NCBI GenBank assembly: GCA_016192705.1
Contig: JACPTQ010000028.1
Coordinates: 1-33,277, forward strand
Direction: 5' to 3'
Origin: Deltaproteobacteria bacterium
GTDB lineage: Bacteria > Myxococcota > JACPTQ01
Length of the DNA stretch: 33,277 nt
In this document: in pieces, positions 24,021 to 31,515 of the stretch
How the letters are laid out: every line of letters starts with the position of its first letter
Position numbering within the stretch: the stretch's first letter is position 1
Translations under genes and position numbers: made by a program
Notes under the pieces: model-generated
What the model saw: the letters and a program-made list of their open reading frames with translations, nothing else
Database searches by the model: none
What the model was told of the DNA's origin: nothing

Positions 24021-24882
24021 CGGTTGCGCCTTTTCGCTTTTGGTAGATTTTTTCCTTGGGGTCGATGCACGTGACGAGGCGCCGTGCGACCGACGGCAAC
24101 GCTTCGGCGCGACCGAGCACAAGGAAACCGCCCTCGCGAATCGCGTCAATGAAACGCAAAATGCAGCGCGTCCGATCGGCGTCACGGAAGTAAATGAGGG
24201 TGTTTCGGCAGACCACGACGTCGAACCCGGCGCCGAGGATTCCATCGAGGAGATTCGCTTGGCGAAACCCAACGCGCGCGCGCGCGGCACCCGCGACGAC
24301 CCATTCGTTGACAGAGACGCGCTCAAAAAACTCCTCGATAACCTCTGGCGGTACGCCCTCTAGGTGTTTCTCGAAGTAGACCCCGCGCTCGGCGTAACGG
24401 ATCGCTTCGGGATCGATGTCGAGCCCGGTAACGCTCACGGAAACTTTCGCGCGATTGATAATCTCGTTGAAGTGTTGGAGCAGCAAGATGGCGATCGAGT
24501 AGGGCTCCTCGCCGGTTGCGCAGCCGGCCGACAACACGCGGAGTCCGGGGCGCTCGTCGCGTTCGATGATGGCGAAGAGTGGCCCAAACACTTTTCGACG
24601 CAGCGCTTCAAAGGTCGTGGGATTGCGAAAGAAACTCGTGACGTTAATCGTGAGGGCGTCAAGAAGGTTGTCGAGCTCGGTTGGCGTTCGTTTGACGAGG
24701 CGCAAATAGTTGTCGATGTCGCCGGTTTTCGTCGCGCGAACGCGCGATTCGACGCGCCGGCCGATGCAGCCGGGCTTGTACGACCAAAGGTCTATTTTTC
24801 GCGTATCGATAAGGTGGCGCCTCAGCCGCGCCATGGCGGTGTCGGGCGCTTTCGCATCGCCGCGATCGTCGCGTTGGGCCAA
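24007..24882 (-). CDS. cheR: Chemoreceptor glutamate methyltransferase CheR
   Basis: 291 residues. CheR uses S-adenosylmethionine to methylate receptor glutamates. The N-terminal helical domain ([29 protein letters not shown]) and the catalytic domain are both clear: [19 protein letters not shown], the SAM loop [15 protein letters not shown] near 120-134, GLDIDPEAI, and [10 protein letters not shown] near 225. The longest start is TTG 24882; the ATG at 24834 would remove 16 poorly conserved residues and is equally possible. A promoter at 24910-24939 may start the che-lar operon here. The matching methylesterase CheB is not encoded in the window. Confidence 0.95.
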   Translation of the reverse strand: MAQRDDRGDAKAPDTAMARLRRHLIDTRKIDLWSYKPGCIGRRVESRVRATKTGDIDNYLRLVKRTPTELDNLLDALTINVTSFFRNPTTFEALRRKVFGPLFAIIERDERPGLRVLSAGCATGEEPYSIAILLLQHFNEIINRAKVSVSVTGLDIDPEAIRYAERGVYFEKHLEGVPPEVIEEFFERVSVNEWVVAGAARARVGFRQANLLDGILGAGFDVVVCRNTLIYFRDADRTRCILRFIDAIREGGFLVLGRAEALPSVARRLVTCIDPKEKIYQKRKGATGAAE

Positions 24883-24909
24883 TTCTTTTTTTGCCGCTGG
24901 AATGCGGTC

Positions 24910-24939
24910 ACTCTATCTATCGTCTCCGGCGAGTGTCAA
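24910..24939 (-). promoter_or_regulatory. Candidate promoter of the che-lar operon
   Basis: On the minus strand a perfect TTGACA (24939-24934) and TAGAGT (24915-24910) are 18 bases apart. It lies in the 59-base gap between the amidinotransferase stop and cheR. Confidence 0.4.
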
Positions 24940-24941
24940 AT

Positions 24942-25736
24942 CTATGGCAATCGATTGACGAGGCAGCGTGGGCCGCCGCCGCCTTTGCCGCAGAGTTCGC
25001 TTAAATCAACGTCGCGGATGACGTTAAGCCCGAAATCGGTTTTGACGCCGCGGGCAACGAGAAGGCCGCCGCCGCAGGGGAGCGAGTTGAGCGCGTAGGC
25101 GCGCGCTTCGTCGGGTGGAACCCAGACGACGTCGCCGGCGAAGTCGGCGAGCGCCTTTTCGTCGAGGTCGACGAACGCCTCGCGGCACGCGAAAAGGAGC
25201 CCCTCGACCCAAACGTGCGAAACGTCGCCATGGAAATACGGTTCCTGGATTTGGAGGAGGAGTGTTTCGGCGTTTGGAAAAAGCGTGCGCGCGACCCAAT
25301 CGGCGCTGCCGCGATCGCTCCTCGGGCCGTAAGTGAGAATCACGCGGTCGTCGTCAAGAACGCAGATGTCGGCTTGTCCTTCCCACGTGTGCGGGACGTC
25401 GATGACTTCGAAGCCAAGCGACGCGACAAACGTGCGGATGAGTGCGCCTTCGCGTTGTCGGTGGGCGACTTTCATTCTTGAGAGGGCGAATTTTTTTCCG
25501 AACGCTTGGCCCCAGTTGGCCGCATACATGAGCCCCGTGTGAGGGGGTTCAACGTCTGGCGTGGGCAGCGGCAAGACTTCGCCACCCAGCGCTTCAATCG
25601 CTTGCTTCAAACTGTTCCATTCGACGCGCGCACTGACAGCGTCGGTTTTTGCGCGAGATTCGGATTTGAAGTTCTCGCCGCCGATGATTCGCCAGTTCGC
25701 CGGGGGAGGCGACATGAGAAAGCGTGTGCGCTTCAT
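24942..25736 (-). CDS. Amidinotransferase/dimethylarginine dimethylaminohydrolase-family enzyme
   Basis: 264 residues of the guanidino-group modifying superfamily (DDAH, arginine deiminase-like). These enzymes use a Cys-His pair to attack arginine-type substrates, giving citrulline or ornithine plus amine, ammonia or a transferred amidino group. Visible marks: an acidic/polar EGQAD near 119-123, the catalytic-type His169 in YFHGDVSH, and Cys258 near the end in a Gly-rich GGGGPRC. The N-terminal MSPP and ANWGQAF segments also fit. The exact substrate cannot be told. It sits between gltB and cheR on the same strand; a role in arginine or methylarginine catabolism feeding nitrogen to glutamate is an inference. 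No ribosome site is evident; an ATG at 25715 is an alternative start. Confidence 0.85.
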   Translation of the reverse strand: MKRTRFLMSPPPANWRIIGGENFKSESRAKTDAVSARVEWNSLKQAIEALGGEVLPLPTPDVEPPHTGLMYAANWGQAFGKKFALSRMKVAHRQREGALIRTFVASLGFEVIDVPHTWEGQADICVLDDDRVILTYGPRSDRGSADWVARTLFPNAETLLLQIQEPYFHGDVSHVWVEGLLFACREAFVDLDEKALADFAGDVVWVPPDEARAYALNSLPCGGGLLVARGVKTDFGLNVIRDVDLSELCGKGGGGPRCLVNRLP

Positions 25737-25766
25737 GAGTGGGAACGATAGGCCAATTTGGGGGGC

Positions 25767-25818
25767 CGGGGAAGGGCGGGAGCGGTTGCAGGAGCGGATG
25801 CGGGTGTCGTGCCGGAAG
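25767..25818. repeat. GGNGCG hexamer tract between gltB and the amidinotransferase gene
   Basis: Units GGGAGCGG, TTGCAGGAGCGG and ATGCGGG recur in a short gene junction. Same class as the coding tracts. Confidence 0.5.
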
Positions 25819-25833
25819 CGGCCGAGGTCGCTC

Positions 25834-28800
25834 TCAGGGGCTTTGCGGTCGCGCTCTCAGATCGGTCGCCGCGCGAAGGCCCTCCGATACGCCTGGCGTC
25901 GCCGCCGCGCCAACGTCGTCACATGAAACCACCTTCACGAACTCTTTCGGATCGAGCGCCTTGGCAAACGCGCGATCCGTGGCCGTCGCGTACGTCGCCA
26001 GGATTTCTCGAAGCGTCGCGTCATCGCCAGGATCGAGCGACCGAACGACGGCGCTCTCGGCGTGGAGGCGCCGCGCGAGGTCGGGGACGGCGCGTTGCCA
26101 AACGTAAATGACGCCCCCGGTTTGGCCGGACGCAAACACCGGTCCCACCGGTCCCAAAACAACACCGACGCCGCCCGTCATATACTCAAACGCATATTTG
26201 CCGGCCCCCTCGCACACGATGACGCCGTCGCTCATTCGCACGCCAAGTCGCTGCCCCGCGCGTCCCGCAACGAAAAGCTCGCCGCCCGTCATCCCATATC
26301 CGGCGGCGTTTCCAACGAGCGACAATCCGCCACTCGCCCCCGCTTCGAGAACTTCGCGCGGCGGCACGACGATGATACGCCCGCCCGACATCACCTCGCC
26401 AACAACGTCGTTCGCAAACCCCTCGAGTTTCATCGTCAGCCCGTCGACACACGCAAACGCAAAACCCTGACCCGCGTTACCGGTGAACCGCAGCACAATC
26501 GGGTGGGCCGGCGGCTTAAGGCTCATCTCACCTGCGAGCGTCGCGCCGCATGCGCGATCGAGCGTCGTGACGCGGAATTCGCGGTCGATCGGTCCCGCCC
26601 GGTGCGCTCGTACGACATCGACGATTCGTCGGTTGAGTGTTGTCGCGTCGCCCGTTGGACCGATGCCACACGAAGTCACCGTGGCGTTCGGGGCCAACGC
26701 GCTGTCGGAGTACGTTCGCGGGTCGACGAGCAGCTCCGTGAGCTCAACCTTGTCGGCACGCTCAAAGCCCGACGGGACTTGCTCGAGGAGGTCAACGCGG
26801 CCGCGCAATTCGCGTGGGTGTTTGAGGCCAAGCGCCGCGAGCCGCGCGCGAACGTCGCCGGCCAGAGCGAGCAGGTACGTCTGAACGCCGCGCTTCGCAT
26901 CCTCGTAACGCTCCTCCTCGTCCGGCAACGAGCCGCCGCGCTCGAGAATGAAGAGGTCACGCTCGCCGCGCGCTTTCGGGACCATGAGGCGTTCCGCGAC
27001 CGTGTCGTCTTGCGTCGTGATGCCGGCTGGGCAATTCCCCTTTGCGCACCCGTGACAATAGATACACTGCTCGGCCATCATGAGCGCCGTTCCCATCGCG
27101 ACTTGGTCGGCGCCGAGCGCGATGAGTTTCACGACGTCTGCGCCCGTTTTAATCCCACCGTCGGCGCGTAAAACGACGCTCTCGCGCAGCCCGTTCACCG
27201 TCAGCGCCTGGTGCGCATCGCAAAGGCCGCGCTCAAGCGGCAACCCCGCGTGCTCAATCGACGACTGCGACGCCGCGCCCGTGCCGCCTTCGAATCCCGA
27301 AATCGCGATCACGTCGGCCCCCGCCTTGGCGACGCCAACGACGATGGTCCCGAGATCGGTTGTGGCTGGGCATTTGACGCTGATTCGCGCGCGCGGATTC
27401 ACGGCTTTGAGGTTGTCGATAAGGAGCGCGAGATCTTCGATCGAGTAGATGTCGTGGTGTGGCGGCGGCGAAATGAGCGCGATGCCGGGGCGCGTTTTTC
27501 GAATCGTCGCGATTTCGACGACGACTTTCTCCGCTGGGAGCTGTCCGCCTTCGCCCGGTTTTGCGCCTTGCCCAATTTTGATTTCGATTTCATCCGCGTG
27601 AACGAGGTACCGCGCGTCGACACCGAACCTTCCCGACGCGACCTGTCGCGCGCGCGAGCGGTCCGCCTCCCAGATGCCGCCGCGATCGCGCCGAACGTCT
27701 TCGCCCCCTTCGCCGCTGTTCGAGAACGATTCGAAGCTGTTGAAGGCGCCGGCGATCGCGCGGTGTGCGGTGCGGTGAAGCGCTCCGTGGCTCATCGCGG
27801 CACCCCGCAACGTATCGCGAATGATGGTCGTCTCGGGCGCGACGTCGTCGAGGGGAATGGGTCGCGTCGTTTTTCGGAATTCCAGAAGATCGCGGAGATA
27901 AACCGCAGGCGTTCTTGCGACGAGATCGATGAATTCGGCGTACGCGCCTGGATTTCCGCGGGCCGCGAATTGAAGCGCCTGCCAAACTTCCTTTCGGTAG
28001 ATCTTAGCGTCAACGTCGGTGAGCGGCGCACCGGTGCTCGCATCGCGGGCGCGCGCGACAATGTCCTCGTAAATGTCGCCGAGGTCGACGCCACCCAGTT
28101 TGCTGACGGTGCCGGGCAAGTGGTGATCGACGAGCGCGGGTGAAACGCCGATCGCTTCGAAGAGGCGACTCCCGCGGTAGGCGTCGATCGACGTGATCCC
28201 CATCTTCGACATGATTCGGCGGAGCGTCGCATCGAGGGCGCGAAAGAGGTTTTTGACGCCGCTTGGCTCGCCGGCGGCGGCTGCGATTCGCTCGAGCAAG
28301 TAAGGCGCCACAGCGGTTGCGCCATTCGCAATGAGAACGGCCGCGTCGTGGCCCTCGGAGACTTCGCCCGTTTCAACGACGATCGATACGCGGCGACGCA
28401 GCCCTTCGTGCGTGAGGGCGTTGTGGACAGCGCTCGTCACGAGAAGGATGGGAAGGGGAAGGATTGGGGGAGCAGGATCTTGACGCAAAGGCGCGGAGAC
28501 GCCAAGGGAGGAGGTTTCAGTCTTTGCGTCTTTCCCTCTTTGCGCCTCTGCGTTGAAATCCCCCGCGGCTGCGGACTCCCGCCACGCGCCACCATCGGCG
28601 AGCGCGCGATCCGATAACACGAGGATGCTGGCCTTCTTTGCGCGGGCGACTTCAACAGCGTCCCGTGCCAGCTCCGCGATGCGGGCTGCGACGGTCTTGG
28701 CGCCGCCCTGGTCTTTGAAGGTCGACGACAAAACGACCGTCTTTGGGAGTTTTCGCGAGGCGGGTGCGGCAAGTTCGCCGACCTCCGCCTCCGTGAGGAA

Positions 28801-30645
28801 CGGCGTGGGATGGCGGACCTGTGGGTAGATTCGGACGTCCGCGAGATCGTCGGTGAGTCGCGGTGAACGGCCGAGAAAAACGCCCAGGTCGATCGCCGAG
28901 CCCTCGCGGAGAGGGTCGATGGGCGGGTTGGTGACGACCGCGATGATCTGTTTCATGTACTTGAAGAGTGGTGGTCGTTGGCGCGAAAAGACGGCGAGCG
29001 GGCGGTCGAACCCCATCGAGATGACGGGCTCTTTGGCTTCCTTCGCCATGTGGCGTGCGGTGCGCACCCGGTCGGGCTGCCAACCGAAAAGGGTCAAGAG
29101 GGCGTTCGGGGGTGCGGAATCAGGAATTTGACGCAAAGACGCGGAGACGCCGAGGGAAGTTGCCTCCTTATTTGGGTCTTGGTGTCTTTGCGCCTTGGCG
29201 TTGAATTCCGCTGCGGAGGCCGGCGGTGCCGAAAAGGCGAGAATGCTCCGCTGGCCGAGACGGCCGAGGTCGAAGCGGGTGCCCGCGAGCACGCGTTCGA
29301 GGATTTCGTGCGCGCGCGAGATGCGGCGGTCGTCGAGGTCAATCGATATCGCCTCGCCGGGATCGAGCTGTCCCGCTTCGCGCACATCGCCCGGGTGACC
29401 CTCGATGGCGCCAATCTCGCTCGCGACGATCACGCGGTCGTCGTGCGTGATGACGTAGCGGAGCGGCCGAAGCCCCATGCGGTCGAGCATTGCGACGACT
29501 TTGCGACCGTCCGTCGCGACCACGGCGGCTGGGCCTTCCCATGCGCCGAGTGAGCCTAAGACGCGCGAGACCGATTGATAGAAGCGAACGACCTCGGGGC
29601 GTGCCGCGGGCAAGTCGCGCCAGGCTGCGGGCATCATGCAAAGGAGCGCTTCGTCGAGCGGAAGTCCGCGCACCGTCAAGAGTTCGAGCATGCGGTCGAG
29701 GTCGGCCGAGTCGGAGCCTTGGGGCATGAGGACGGCCGGGAGTCGTTGCTCGCGTTCGAGGTTGCGCACGGCGTTGCGGTTCGCGGCGATCGAATTGATT
29801 TCGCCGTTGTGGCCGAGGAGGCGAAACGGTTGGGCGAGGTACCAGTTGGAAAACGTGTTCGTCGAGAAACGCCGATGAAAAATGGCAACGCGCGCGCGGA
29901 GGCTCGGGTTGACGAGGTCTTCGTAGAAACGGGCGAGTTGGTGGCCGGTTGCGAGCGCCTTGTAAACGACGACGCGCGGCGCGAACGAGGCGAGGTAAAG
30001 CTCGCGGAACTGCGCTTCGAGCGTCGCCTTCACGCGAAAGAGGGTCGGTGCGAAGTCGACCGCGGAACGCATCCCTTCGCCGATGAGAACTTGCCAGATC
30101 TCGCGCGACGCCTCACGGGCGCGTGCGCCGAGCGCGTCGGGGGCGACGGGCACGCGGCGCCAGCCGAGCGGTGAGAGCCCTTCCTGGCGAAGCGCGCGAT
30201 CGATTTCGCGTTGGTAGCCGGGGAGGTTCGTCGCTTCGCCGCGCGGGAAGAACGCGACGCCGACCGCGAGTGGTTCGCCGTCGGGGAGGTGGCGGCCGGG
30301 CGCGATGAAGCGCGAGAAAAAATCGCGGTCGACGTCGATGAGCATGCCGGCGCCATCGCCCGTGTCCTCGACGCGGCCCCCGCGGTGTTCCATCGCGACG
30401 AGCCCCGCGAGCGCCTGGTCGATGACCGCGCGTGTCGCACCGCGCAGGTGCGCGATCGCCCCAACCCCGCATCCTCCGCGGCCCGGGTGGTTTTTAAGTT
30501 CGTTGACTCGGTGCGTCGCCGCGGCCATCCCGCGCCGCCCGCTTCCGCTGCCCGCTTCCGCACCCGGACCCGCTTTCATTGTCTTACCCCCAGTTTCTTC
30601 CTCCTCCGATCTCGGTGACTCCGTGCCTCTGTGGTTACTCTTCAT
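25834..30645 (-). CDS. gltB: Glutamate synthase, large subunit (GltB type)
   Basis: 1603 residues. It forms glutamate from 2-oxoglutarate and glutamine-derived ammonia. Domains in order: a glutamine amidotransferase class II domain starting at the nucleophile Cys59 (GGCGVGAIAHLRG), which in the family becomes the mature N-terminus; the central domain; the FMN-binding synthase domain (SPPPHHDIYSIEDLALLI, ISGFEGGTGAASQSSIEHAG); an iron-sulfur motif CIYCHGCAKGNC near 1191; and the C-terminal GXGXG domain. Two in-frame palindromic elements interrupt it at about 480-508 and 696-724. The start ATG lies at the edge of another palindromic repeat, and the 58-residue leader is partly built from it and from hexamer repeats; later ATGs at 30579 and 30528 are possible. 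gltD is not in the window. Confidence 0.96.
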   Translation of the reverse strand: MKSNHRGTESPRSEEEETGGKTMKAGPGAEAGSGSGRRGMAAATHRVNELKNHPGRGGCGVGAIAHLRGATRAVIDQALAGLVAMEHRGGRVEDTGDGAGMLIDVDRDFFSRFIAPGRHLPDGEPLAVGVAFFPRGEATNLPGYQREIDRALRQEGLSPLGWRRVPVAPDALGARAREASREIWQVLIGEGMRSAVDFAPTLFRVKATLEAQFRELYLASFAPRVVVYKALATGHQLARFYEDLVNPSLRARVAIFHRRFSTNTFSNWYLAQPFRLLGHNGEINSIAANRNAVRNLEREQRLPAVLMPQGSDSADLDRMLELLTVRGLPLDEALLCMMPAAWRDLPAARPEVVRFYQSVSRVLGSLGAWEGPAAVVATDGRKVVAMLDRMGLRPLRYVITHDDRVIVASEIGAIEGHPGDVREAGQLDPGEAISIDLDDRRISRAHEILERVLAGTRFDLGRLGQRSILAFSAPPASAAEFNAKAQRHQDPNKEATSLGVSASLRQIPDSAPPNALLTLFGWQPDRVRTARHMAKEAKEPVISMGFDRPLAVFSRQRPPLFKYMKQIIAVVTNPPIDPLREGSAIDLGVFLGRSPRLTDDLADVRIYPQVRHPTPFLTEAEVGELAAPASRKLPKTVVLSSTFKDQGGAKTVAARIAELARDAVEVARAKKASILVLSDRALADGGAWRESAAAGDFNAEAQRGKDAKTETSSLGVSAPLRQDPAPPILPLPILLVTSAVHNALTHEGLRRRVSIVVETGEVSEGHDAAVLIANGATAVAPYLLERIAAAAGEPSGVKNLFRALDATLRRIMSKMGITSIDAYRGSRLFEAIGVSPALVDHHLPGTVSKLGGVDLGDIYEDIVARARDASTGAPLTDVDAKIYRKEVWQALQFAARGNPGAYAEFIDLVARTPAVYLRDLLEFRKTTRPIPLDDVAPETTIIRDTLRGAAMSHGALHRTAHRAIAGAFNSFESFSNSGEGGEDVRRDRGGIWEADRSRARQVASGRFGVDARYLVHADEIEIKIGQGAKPGEGGQLPAEKVVVEIATIRKTRPGIALISPPPHHDIYSIEDLALLIDNLKAVNPRARISVKCPATTDLGTIVVGVAKAGADVIAISGFEGGTGAASQSSIEHAGLPLERGLCDAHQALTVNGLRESVVLRADGGIKTGADVVKLIALGADQVAMGTALMMAEQCIYCHGCAKGNCPAGITTQDDTVAERLMVPKARGERDLFILERGGSLPDEEERYEDAKRGVQTYLLALAGDVRARLAALGLKHPRELRGRVDLLEQVPSGFERADKVELTELLVDPRTYSDSALAPNATVTSCGIGPTGDATTLNRRIVDVVRAHRAGPIDREFRVTTLDRACGATLAGEMSLKPPAHPIVLRFTGNAGQGFAFACVDGLTMKLEGFANDVVGEVMSGGRIIVVPPREVLEAGASGGLSLVGNAAGYGMTGGELFVAGRAGQRLGVRMSDGVIVCEGAGKYAFEYMTGGVGVVLGPVGPVFASGQTGGVIYVWQRAVPDLARRLHAESAVVRSLDPGDDATLREILATYATATDRAFAKALDPKEFVKVVSCDDVGAAATPGVSEGLRAATDLRARPQSP
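28475..28561 (-). repeat. In-frame 87-bp palindromic element, copy E3 (gltB)
   Basis: Plus-strand ends GGATCTTGACGC and TTGAAATCC; internal arms pair imperfectly (GACGCAAAG with CTTTGCGTC-type sequence). It encodes residues about 696-724 of GltB, DFNAEAQRGKDAK through SAPLRQDP. Homology to E1 extends about 13 bases beyond the right end (GCGGCTGCGG). Confidence 0.85.
29123..29209 (-). repeat. In-frame 87-bp palindromic element, copy E2 (gltB)
   Basis: Plus-strand ends GGAATTTGACGC and TTGAATTCC, 87 bases, roughly 77% identical to E3 by my hand count. It encodes GltB residues about 480-508, EFNAKAQRHQDPNK through SASLRQIP, located between the amidotransferase and central domains. Confidence 0.85.
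30535..30580 (-). repeat. Hexamer tract in the gltB leader
   Basis: On the minus strand AGCGGG/GTGCGG/AAGCGGGC units encode the Gly/Ala/Ser-rich GPGAEAGSGSG segment of the GltB N-terminal extension. Confidence 0.45.
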
Positions 30646-30650
30646 CTTCT
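30595..30650 (-). repeat. Type II palindrome-family repeat at the gltB start
   Basis: Bases 30615-30643 match the intergenic copy 7583-7611 at 24 of 29 positions. The gltB ATG (30645) lies at its edge, and the repeat encodes the first dozen residues (SNHRGTESPR). Confidence 0.55.
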
Positions 30651-30652
30651 CT

Positions 30653-31462
30653 TCACTTCACCTCGATCGTCGGCACGCCGCGCGGCGCTTCCAGCTCGAA
30701 CGTGCCCGCCTCGAACTTCTCATTAAGCTCCGTTTCGACCACTTTGATCAAGATGTCGACGTCCTTCGACTTGTTTTCATACTGTATCCGTCGCGGAAGA
30801 AGCAGATCGCCGACCTTCGCGTGGTCGCTGAAACGAATGCGATGGCTCACGGAACCGTCGGCGTTAAGCCGCTCCGTTTCGACGACCGCAAGCGAGCGCG
30901 GGTCGACCCCGTAAACATCGCGTTGCCACGAACGGGCGGTTGGCGCGGGGCACTCGATTCGGTATTGCCCCTTGTCGCGGTCGACGAAAAGCCGCGCGGC
31001 GCCCTTTACGAAACACCCGCCCCACGGCGGCTCGCCAAAGCCCAGCCCCACAACCTCATCGCCCGAAAGCCACACCGGCAGCAGCTTCGCGATGTTTTTC
31101 GGCGTGGCCGGACCCTTGAAGAATTTCTGTTCCTTTTGGTCGTACAGCGCGAATCGATCGCCGTTCGACACGAGCACCGAAAGCGGACTGTCCATCGGTG
31201 ACAGCGTCGCGACGTGAAGCCGCGCGGGGCGCTCGACGAGCAGAATCTCCTTCACTTTGAAGCGCCCTTCCGACGTGTACGCGTCAACGCGTAGGAGCGC
31301 ACGCAGAGTCTTCGCAGATCGCGTTCGCGCGCGGACATCGGCAAGCAGCTTTTCGCCGTCGGTGTAAACCGGCTGATCGGTCGGGAACGACGGTGGGCAC
31401 GAGCCTGCTGGAAGAAATGCCGCGGCCAAAACGTAAAACGCGACGGTAGAGAAGTAACGCAC
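30653..31462 (-). CDS. Lipoprotein, DUF4292/LolA-like fold
   Basis: 269 residues from a GTG at 31462; a longer frame would run back through the TPR gene. The N-terminus is a lipoprotein signal (YFSTVAFYVLAAAFLPAGSC, mature Cys near 22). The mature part has strand-rich segments typical of LolA/LolB-like half-barrels: a region on modified amphipathic strands RFKVKEILLVERPARLHVATLSPMDSP, SVLVSNGDRFALYDQKEQKFFKGPATPKNIAKLLP, and GVDPRSLAVVETERLNADGSVSHRIRFSDH. DUF4292 is my best match; such proteins are thought to handle lipid or lipoprotein at the outer membrane, but the role is unproven. It lies between a TPR lipoprotein and gltB on the same strand; gltB starts 7 bases after its stop. Confidence 0.75.
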   Translation of the reverse strand: MRYFSTVAFYVLAAAFLPAGSCPPSFPTDQPVYTDGEKLLADVRARTRSAKTLRALLRVDAYTSEGRFKVKEILLVERPARLHVATLSPMDSPLSVLVSNGDRFALYDQKEQKFFKGPATPKNIAKLLPVWLSGDEVVGLGFGEPPWGGCFVKGAARLFVDRDKGQYRIECPAPTARSWQRDVYGVDPRSLAVVETERLNADGSVSHRIRFSDHAKVGDLLLPRRIQYENKSKDVDILIKVVETELNEKFEAGTFELEAPRGVPTIEVK

Positions 31463-31464
31463 AC

Positions 31465-31512
31465 GGGACGCGGGTGCGGTTGCGGGAGCGGAGGCGAAAG
31501 CGGTTGCCGAGG
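31465..31512. repeat. Hexamer tract between TPR and DUF4292-like genes
   Basis: GGGACGCGGGTGCGGTTGCG-type units fill most of the 53-base gap. Both reading frames stay open across it, which is why a false longer start appears for the downstream gene. Confidence 0.5.
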
Positions 31513-31515
31513 GTG

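Noticed and set aside
22560-24326. 588-residue version of the chemoreceptor
   Set aside because: The extra N-terminal residues are read from the other frame of cheR; GTG 24020 next to the cheR stop is the reasonable start.
21215-29209. Insertion sequences or transposase remnants
   Set aside because: The repeats are short palindromes with no transposase gene nearby and no clear target duplication.
25834-30645. gltB as a broken or fused gene
   Set aside because: Despite the in-frame inserts, the frame is continuous and all domain motifs are present in order.
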